From positions 1-7,323 of the forward strand of contig CAMBYR010000099.1 in assembly GCA_945872375.1 (NCBI GenBank): a stretch of DNA of 7,323 nucleotides. Reading direction: 5' to 3'. The notes beneath the pieces are model-generated. The model had not been told where the DNA came from and did not search any database. It saw only the letters and a program-made list of their open reading frames with translations. Each line of letters opens with the position of its first letter. The first letter of the stretch is position 1. A program made the position numbers and the translations under genes. The DNA comes from an uncultured Blautia sp. (GTDB lineage Bacteria > Bacillota > Clostridia > Lachnospirales > Lachnospiraceae). Below are positions 1-4,723 of this stretch, one piece after another.

Positions 1-542
1 GAAATAAAACCTGTGATCCGGTCCTGAATTTTCTCCATATTCCGATAGGTCTGGGCAACACCGATAAACATGCCGCTGGATCGTACCGGATGGATCACCA
101 TGGTGGCACTTGGCACCACAAAGGAGTAGTCTGCAGAGACTGCCATGGGAACGCCGATGGAATGGCCTCCTCCCAGAACAAGAGAAACAGAAGGAACACT
201 TAAGGATGCAATCATTTCCGCGATAGCCAGGCCGGCTTCCACATCTCCGCCTACGGTATTTAAAAGAATCAGAAGTCCATCCACACTTTTATCATCCTCG
301 ATCATGGCAAGCCGGGGGAGGACATGTTCATATTTTGTGGTCTTGCTGTGTGCAGGTGCGGATTCGTGTCCTTCCACTTCACCGATAATGGTCAGAAGCT
401 CCACCTTGTAACGGTGGGGATTTTCATTGAGAACCACCTGTCCCATCTCGCGGATCTGTTCATTTTCCTGTGATTTTGCTTCCAGTTCCTGTTTCTTTTC
501 CTCTTTATTCTCCTCATTTCCATATTCTCTGCTGTCAGACAT
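1..542 (-). CDS. ClpP-fold serine peptidase, TepA-like (partial, C-terminus outside window)
   Basis: Reading the minus strand from ATG at 542 gives 180 codons with no stop before the window edge, so the C-terminus is missing. The first 35 or so residues are hydrophilic and rich in Glu, Lys and Gln, probably a flexible tail. A ClpP/crotonase fold follows: ILLNTVGGD near residues 92-100, then GGGHSIGVP near 124-132 with Ser128 as the likely nucleophile, then MVIHPVRSSG near 148-157 with His151 as the likely catalytic His. The third triad residue, an Asp, would lie beyond the window. The divergent tail and the GHSIG context fit the TepA/ClpP-like family of Firmicutes better than housekeeping ClpP; TepA was named for a role in protein export in Bacillus, but its substrate here is unknown. 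A ribosome binding site (GGAGGT on the minus strand, plus-strand 551-556) lies 8 nt before the ATG and supports this start. It is transcribed divergently from the redox operon. Confidence 0.85.
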   Translation of the reverse strand, partial: MSDSREYGNEENKEEKKQELEAKSQENEQIREMGQVVLNENPHRYKVELLTIIGEVEGHESAPAHSKTTKYEHVLPRLAMIEDDKSVDGLLILLNTVGGDVEAGLAIAEMIASLSVPSVSLVLGGGHSIGVPMAVSADYSFVVPSATMVIHPVRSSGMFIGVAQTYRNMEKIQDRITGFI

Positions 543-550
543 TACACATT

Positions 551-556
551 ACCTCC
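551..556 (-). promoter_or_regulatory. Ribosome binding site of the TepA-like gene
   Basis: The minus strand reads GGAGGT here, 8 nt upstream of ATG at 542. It fixes the start of the leftward gene. Confidence 0.75.
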
Positions 557-610
557 GATAAATTCATAATGGGATTAGTATGTACACTTTTTGCAGGAAA
601 TAAGCAAAAA

Positions 611-616
611 ATTATA
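611..616 (-). promoter_or_regulatory. Candidate -10 box for the leftward TepA-like gene
   Basis: The minus strand reads TATAAT exactly, about 68 nt upstream of the leftward ATG. No good -35 box is visible at 16-18 nt; the best alignment keeps only about three of six consensus positions. The region is AT-rich, so a chance match is possible. If real, this promoter interleaves with the rightward one at 626-653, and polymerases at the two would interfere. Confidence 0.3.
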
Positions 617-625
617 CATTTATCT

Positions 626-653
626 TTGAATGTTGGTCTTTTTGTGATATAAT
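626..653 (+). promoter_or_regulatory. Extended -10 sigma-A promoter of the stnABC-like operon
   Basis: A -35 element TTGAAT (626-631; four of six consensus) is followed after 16 nt by a perfect TATAAT (648-653). TGA directly before the -10 supplies the extended TGN motif. Transcription would start near 660, giving a leader of about 45 nt before the ATG at 705. No other comparable promoter is seen before the terminator at 6493-6533, so the three redox genes probably share this transcript. Confidence 0.7.
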
Positions 654-659
654 GCAAAA
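642..659. promoter_or_regulatory. Rex-like redox operator candidate over the -10 box
   Basis: The 18-mer reads TTGTGA, then TATAAT, then GCAAAA. Against the Rex pattern TTGTGA-N6-TCACAA the left half matches six of six and the right half four of six. It lies exactly over the -10 hexamer, where a repressor would block polymerase. Rex senses the NADH/NAD+ ratio and commonly controls NADH-linked redox genes in Clostridia, so the context fits. The left half also contains the extended -10 TG, so part of the match may come from promoter function. No rex gene is in the window. Confidence 0.35.
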
Positions 660-690
660 GAATGAACATTATTTTTAGACTATCTTATAC

Positions 691-697
691 AGGAGGG
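691..697 (+). promoter_or_regulatory. Ribosome binding site of the NuoE-like gene
   Basis: AGGAGGG lies 7 nt before the ATG at 705, a near-ideal Shine-Dalgarno site that selects this start. Confidence 0.8.
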
Positions 698-704
698 AAA
701 TCAT

Positions 705-1217
705 ATGAGCAATACTTGTGGTTGTCAGAACGGCGGAAACGCAGACTTCGCTGAATTGGCCCCGGTACTGGAAAAATATGCAAAAGTGCCAGGCAGTCTC
801 ATTACTATTCTTCAGCAGACACAGGATATCTACGGTTACCTTTCTCTTGATGCAATCAATTACATCGCAGAAAGAACCGGAATCATGCCTGCCAAGATTT
901 ACGGCGTAGCCACCTTTTATGCCCAGTTCCGCTTACAGCCGGTAGGAAAATACCTGATCATGCTTTGCAAAGGTACAGCCTGTCATGTAAATGGATCTGA
1001 CATGGTAGAAGAGGCGGTTTGCGAACATCTTGGAATCAAGGACGGAGAAACAACAGAAGACGGTCTGTTTACACTGAATAACGTTGCCTGTCTTGGATGC
1101 TGTTCTCTGGCACCGGTTATGATGGTGAAGTCAGCAGACGGCGAGGAAACTTATGGTAATCTGACCAAATCTTCCGTGAAGAAGATTCTCGATGATTATA
1201 AAGCAAAGAATGCATAG
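705..1217 (+). CDS. stnA: NuoE-like [2Fe-2S] subunit of an NADH-linked electron-bifurcating complex (StnA/HymA type)
   Basis: This 170-residue protein has the full length and fold of the NuoE/HydC/HymA family: an N-terminal helical part (residues about 14-75, including YGVATFYAQF) and a thioredoxin-like ferredoxin domain. The four [2Fe-2S] ligands are visible: Cys88 and Cys93 (CKGTAC) and Cys129 and Cys133 (CLGCC). The subunit normally docks on the NuoF-like subunit and carries a low-potential cluster; it is cytoplasmic and has no membrane segment. An additional CGC pair at Cys5 and Cys7 has no family role that I recognise. It is the first gene of the operon; its TAG stop overlaps the ribosome binding site of the next gene, with only 11 nt between stop and start. 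The name stnA rests on the whole three-gene architecture; from this gene alone hymA, hydC or hndA would fit equally well. Confidence 0.9.
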   Translation: MSNTCGCQNGGNADFAELAPVLEKYAKVPGSLITILQQTQDIYGYLSLDAINYIAERTGIMPAKIYGVATFYAQFRLQPVGKYLIMLCKGTACHVNGSDMVEEAVCEHLGIKDGETTEDGLFTLNNVACLGCCSLAPVMMVKSADGEETYGNLTKSSVKKILDDYKAKNA

Positions 1218-1222
1218 GAGGT
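1216..1222 (+). promoter_or_regulatory. Ribosome binding site of the NuoF-like gene, overlapping the upstream stop
   Basis: AGGAGGT starts within the TAG stop of the NuoE-like gene and lies 6 nt before the ATG at 1229. This arrangement favours translational coupling of the two subunits. Confidence 0.75.
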
Positions 1223-1228
1223 AGAGAT

Positions 1229-2983
1229 ATGAAAGTTGTTGTTGGACAGGGCAGCTGCGGTATTGCTACCGGCGCGAAAAAAACCTCTAATGAATTCGAA
1301 AGAATCGTAGCGGAAAAGAACCTGACAAACGTTGTAATCGACAAGACCGGCTGTATCGGTACCTGTTATCTTGAGCCGATCGTTGATGTTTACAATGAAG
1401 AGGGCGCTCTGGAAGCCAGATATGTAAAATGTACACCGGACAAGGTTGCAGAGATCGTTGATGAGCATCTCATCGGCGGCAAACCGGTTGAAAAATATGT
1501 GATCCCCACAGAGGATGAGGCATTCTTATCCCAGCAGCAGAGAATCGTTCTGCGCAACTGTGGAAAGATCAATCCTGAGAAAATCGAAGAATACCTTGCA
1601 GTAGGCGGTTATGAGGCTGCAAGAAAAGTAATCACTTCCATGACTCCGGATCAGGTAATCGAGGAAATCAAGGTATCAGGCCTTCGCGGAAGAGGCGGTG
1701 CCGGATTCCCGACCTGGTTCAAATGGAATGCAATCAAATCAAACAAAGGTGCTCAGAAATACATGGTATGTAATGCGGACGAAGGTGATCCGGGTGCATT
1801 CATGGATCGTTCCGTTCTGGAAGGCGACCCGCACTCTCTGCTGGAAGGTATGATCATCGGCGGTTTTGCTGCAGGTGCTACCGAAGGTATTATTTACTGC
1901 CGTGCTGAGTATCCGCTTGCAATTGCACGTCTGGAAATCGCCATGGCACAGGCAAGAGAAAAAGGCTATCTTGGCAAGAATCTGTTTGGAACAGATTTCA
2001 GCTTTGATATCCGTATCAAAGCAGGTGCAGGTGCTTTCGTATGCGGTGAGGAGACAGCTCTGATCGCATCTCTGGAAGGCGAGCGCGGTATGCCGCGTCT
2101 GAAACCTCCGTTCCCGGCTGCAAAGGGTTACTGGAAACTCCCGACCAATATCAATAACGTAGAAACCTACGCAAACGTTGCATGGATCATCGCCAACGGC
2201 GGACAGGCATTTGCAGACAGAGGAGCAGAAAAATCCAAAGGTTCCAAGGTATTTGCACTTGCAGGAAAGATCAAAAAAGGCGGTCTCGTAGAGGTTCCTA
2301 TGGGAATGACGCTGCGTGAAGTTATTTATAATATCGGCGGCGGAATTAAAAACGACAAAGAATTCAAGGCAGTTCAGATGGGCGGTCCGTCCGGCGGATG
2401 TATCCCGGCACAGCTCATTGATACCCCTGTTACATACGAAGATATCAATAAAACAGGTGCGATTGTCGGTTCCGGCGGTATGATCGTTATGGACGAGGAT
2501 ACCTGTATGGTAGATATGGCACGTTTCTTCCTGGATTTCACCAGAAAAGAATCCTGCGGTAAATGTAATTACTGCCGTATCGGTACAAAGAGAATGCTTG
2601 AGATTCTGGAAAGAATCACAAAGGGCGAAGGAAAAGACGGAGATATCGAGCTTCTGGAAGAGCTTGCCGGCAAGATCAAAGACGGCGCAATGTGCGGTCT
2701 GGGCCAGACGGCTCCGAACCCGGTTCTTACTACCATCCGTTACTTCCGCAACGAATACGAAGATCATATTTACAATCACAAATGTACTGCAAAATCCTGT
2801 AAGGCTCTCATTCATTATGAAATCACCGACGACTGCAAGGGCTGCGGCAAGTGCGCAAGAAACTGCCCGGTTAATGCGATCACCGGCGAGAAGAAACAGG
2901 TTCATAAGATTGATCCGAACGTATGTATCAAGTGCGGCAAGTGTGAAGACAACTGTGCATTCGGTGCAGTGAAGAGAGTTTAA
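1229..2983 (+). CDS. stnB: NuoF-like NADH-binding FMN/Fe-S subunit (StnB/HydB/HymB type)
   Basis: The 584-residue protein shows the HydB-type domain order. Residues 1-85 form a thioredoxin-like ferredoxin domain with Cys10, Cys42 and Cys46; the fourth usual ligand position is Val5. Residues about 110-430 are the NuoF core, with the FMN-binding GRGGAGFP (154-161), the NADEGDPGAF segment (183-191) and GAGAFVCGEETAL (266-278) for nucleotide binding. The NuoF C-terminal domain has Cys443, Cys446, Cys449 (SCGKCNYC) and Cys489 as ligands of an N3-like [4Fe-4S] cluster. A His/Cys-rich link (His517, Cys519, Cys524) leads to a 2x[4Fe-4S] ferredoxin tail with Cys536/539/542/546 and Cys566/569/572/576. 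It oxidises or reduces NAD(H) at FMN, the proposed bifurcation site in this family, and passes electrons to the partner subunits and ferredoxin. It is cytoplasmic. Its TAA stop is followed at once by the ribosome binding site of the third gene. Family membership is certain; the Stn assignment depends on the next gene. Confidence 0.93.
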   Translation: MKVVVGQGSCGIATGAKKTSNEFERIVAEKNLTNVVIDKTGCIGTCYLEPIVDVYNEEGALEARYVKCTPDKVAEIVDEHLIGGKPVEKYVIPTEDEAFLSQQQRIVLRNCGKINPEKIEEYLAVGGYEAARKVITSMTPDQVIEEIKVSGLRGRGGAGFPTWFKWNAIKSNKGAQKYMVCNADEGDPGAFMDRSVLEGDPHSLLEGMIIGGFAAGATEGIIYCRAEYPLAIARLEIAMAQAREKGYLGKNLFGTDFSFDIRIKAGAGAFVCGEETALIASLEGERGMPRLKPPFPAAKGYWKLPTNINNVETYANVAWIIANGGQAFADRGAEKSKGSKVFALAGKIKKGGLVEVPMGMTLREVIYNIGGGIKNDKEFKAVQMGGPSGGCIPAQLIDTPVTYEDINKTGAIVGSGGMIVMDEDTCMVDMARFFLDFTRKESCGKCNYCRIGTKRMLEILERITKGEGKDGDIELLEELAGKIKDGAMCGLGQTAPNPVLTTIRYFRNEYEDHIYNHKCTAKSCKALIHYEITDDCKGCGKCARNCPVNAITGEKKQVHKIDPNVCIKCGKCEDNCAFGAVKRV

Positions 2984-2984
2984 T

Positions 2985-2991
2985 AGGAGGT
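2985..2991 (+). promoter_or_regulatory. Ribosome binding site that decides the GTG start of the third subunit
   Basis: AGGAGGT begins two bases after the TAA stop of the NuoF-like gene. An in-frame GTG at 2990 overlaps this site and cannot use it; the GTG at 2999 is 7 nt downstream and is the supported start. Confidence 0.75.
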
Positions 2992-2998
2992 GCAGACT

Positions 2999-4723
2999 GT
3001 GAATAAATTCAGATTAAATATCGACGGAAAAGAAGTCTATGGTCTTCCGGGCCAGACGATTCTTGAAGTTTGCAGAGAGAATGACATCTTTATTCCGACC
3101 CTCTGCTATGATGAAAGAACAGAAATCTACGGTGCATGCGGTCTGTGTATGGTAGAGTGGGAAGGCAGCCCGAAGCTTTGGAAAGCCTGTGCAACAGAAA
3201 TTGCTCCCAATATGGTAATCCGTACCAATACAAAGCGTGTATTTGAATCCAGAAAAACAAACCTGGAGCTTCTTCTTTCCAATCACAAGGGAGACTGCCG
3301 TCCTCCGTGTATGCTGGCATGTCCGGCAGGCACTGACTGCCAGGGCTATGTAGGCCTGATCGCAAACGGACAGTATGAAGAAGCTATCAAGCTGATCCGT
3401 GACAACATTCCGCTTCCGGGTGCTATCGGACGTGTATGTCCTCATCCATGTGAAAAAGCATGCCGCCGCGGACTGGTGGACGAGCCGATCGCTATTGCAA
3501 ACTTAAAGAGATTTGCGGCAGATACCGATGAATTCGGTGAGGATCCGTTTGTACCGGAATGTGAACCGGATACAGGTAAAAATGTGGCTGTTATCGGTGG
3601 TGGACCTTATGGTATTTCCATGGCATATTTCCTTCGCCAGATGGGACACGATGTGACCATTTACGAGGCAATGCCAAAGCTTGGCGGTATGCTCCGCTAT
3701 GGTATTCCGGAATATCGTCTTCCGAAAGAAGTACTTGACGAAGAGATCGCAGTTCTGGAAAAAATGGGCATTACCATGGTTACTAATACAAAGATCGGCG
3801 AAGATATCTCCTTTGAAGCGATCAAGAGAGACTTTGATGCTGTCTGCGTAGGTATTGGTGCATGGGTATCCACAGGTGTTCGCTGCAAAGGCGAAGATGC
3901 GGATGGTGTCATCGGCGGTATCGACTTCCTGCGTAAGGTTGTCCGCAACGAAAAAATCGACCTTGGAAAGAACGTTGCCATCGTAGGCGGCGGAAATACA
4001 GCAATGGATGCCTGCCGTACAGCAGTTCGTCTTGGCGCTGACAAGGTTTACAATATCTACAGAAGAACAAAAGATGAAATGCCTGCAGATATGATCGAGA
4101 TCGAGGAAGCAGAAGAAGAAGGCGTTATTTTCCTGAATCTTACCAATCCTCTGGAGATCATCTCCGATGAAAACGGTCATTGCCGTCAGATGGTACTTCA
4201 GGTTATGGAACTTGGTGAGCCGGATGCTTCCGGACGTCGTGCTCCTGTTCCGGTAGAAGGAAAAACAGAGACGATCGATGTTGACACTGTCATTCTTGCA
4301 ATCGGCCAGAGAGTCAATGCAGAAGGAATCGACGGCGTGGAACTTACCCGCAAGGGCGGTATCGTATATGATAAAGATACCTTCATGACAGCTATTCCAG
4401 GCGTATTTGCCGGCGGTGACTGCGGTAACGACAAGATCTCCATCGCAGTGGAATCCATCGGCGATGCAAAGAAGAGCTGCCTGGTAGTGGATGCATATCT
4501 TCGCGGTGAAGAGATCAAATATGAGCCAAACTACTATGTGACCAAGAAGGACGTTACTCCGGCTAACAGCTCAATGCAGAAGAGAGAAAAGACAACTTCA
4601 CTGAGGTTGTATTCGGCTATGATGAAGAGCAGGCAATCGAAGAAGCAAACCGCTGTCTGGAATGCGGATGTAAAGACTACTTTGAATGTAAGCTCATCAG
4701 CTATGCAAATATGTATGATGTAA
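2999..4723 (+). CDS. stnC: StnC-like subunit, N-terminal part: [2Fe-2S] ferredoxin plus GltD/NfnB-like FAD/NADPH module, ends out of frame
   Basis: The start is GTG at 2999. Residues 1-80 are a plant-type [2Fe-2S] domain with Cys36, Cys47, Cys50 and Cys64. His96 and Cys100 recall the NuoG His-Cys cluster and run directly into a GltD/NfnB-type dicluster region with Cys104, Cys108, Cys113, Cys147, Cys151 and Cys155. Residues 195-510 are a GltD-like oxidoreductase: GGGPYG (200-205) for FAD, GGGNTAMD (330-337) followed by YRR (354-356) suggesting an NADP(H) site, and GVFAGGDCG (468-476) for the FAD ribityl region. In Nfn-type enzymes this module exchanges electrons with NADPH. Up to about residue 521 the protein looks normal. 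The last 53 or so residues, to the TAA at 4721-4723, are Ser/Lys-rich, resemble no family I know and are read in the wrong frame relative to conserved downstream coding sequence. The product as encoded is therefore a truncated fragment of a protein of about 1150 residues or more. No signal peptide or membrane segment is seen. Confidence 0.85.
   Translation: MNKFRLNIDGKEVYGLPGQTILEVCRENDIFIPTLCYDERTEIYGACGLCMVEWEGSPKLWKACATEIAPNMVIRTNTKRVFESRKTNLELLLSNHKGDCRPPCMLACPAGTDCQGYVGLIANGQYEEAIKLIRDNIPLPGAIGRVCPHPCEKACRRGLVDEPIAIANLKRFAADTDEFGEDPFVPECEPDTGKNVAVIGGGPYGISMAYFLRQMGHDVTIYEAMPKLGGMLRYGIPEYRLPKEVLDEEIAVLEKMGITMVTNTKIGEDISFEAIKRDFDAVCVGIGAWVSTGVRCKGEDADGVIGGIDFLRKVVRNEKIDLGKNVAIVGGGNTAMDACRTAVRLGADKVYNIYRRTKDEMPADMIEIEEAEEEGVIFLNLTNPLEIISDENGHCRQMVLQVMELGEPDASGRRAPVPVEGKTETIDVDTVILAIGQRVNAEGIDGVELTRKGGIVYDKDTFMTAIPGVFAGGDCGNDKISIAVESIGDAKKSCLVVDAYLRGEEIKYEPNYYVTKKDVTPANSSMQKREKTTSLRLYSAMMKSRQSKKQTAVWNADVKTTLNVSSSAMQICMM
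4562..4584 (+). other. Site of the reading-frame disruption
   Basis: Upstream of 4562 the codons beginning at positions 2 mod 3 encode the GltD-like domain; the downstream frame (1 mod 3) has a TAA at 4564-4566 and is open from 4567 on, with recognisable sequence from LNAEERKDNF at 4570 onward. No homopolymer longer than AAAA (4587-4590) and no classical X-XXY-YYZ slippery heptamer with a convincing downstream structure is evident. From memory, homologues carry a linker of some 10-20 residues here, so a deletion of more than one base is plausible. Confidence 0.7.

Noticed and set aside
470..652. Short plus-strand open frame spanning the divergent promoter region
   Set aside because: It overlaps the TepA-like gene and both promoters, has no ribosome binding site, and its translation resembles nothing known.
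1739..2905. Long minus-strand open frame (388 codons) opposite the NuoF-like gene
   Set aside because: It is fully antisense to an unmistakable gene, its translation has no recognisable domain and is unusually Cys/Phe/Thr-rich, and it has no ribosome binding site. It reflects the codon bias of the plus-strand gene.
2990..2998. GTG at 2990 as start of the third subunit
   Set aside because: It overlaps the AGGAGGT site itself, so that site can only serve the in-frame GTG at 2999.
4567..4723. Programmed -1 ribosomal frameshift as the explanation of the split third subunit
   Set aside because: No classical slippery heptamer is seen at the place where the frames exchange, and the first frame runs on for some 50 codons. 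The family is not known to me to use recoding. Kept only as a remote possibility.
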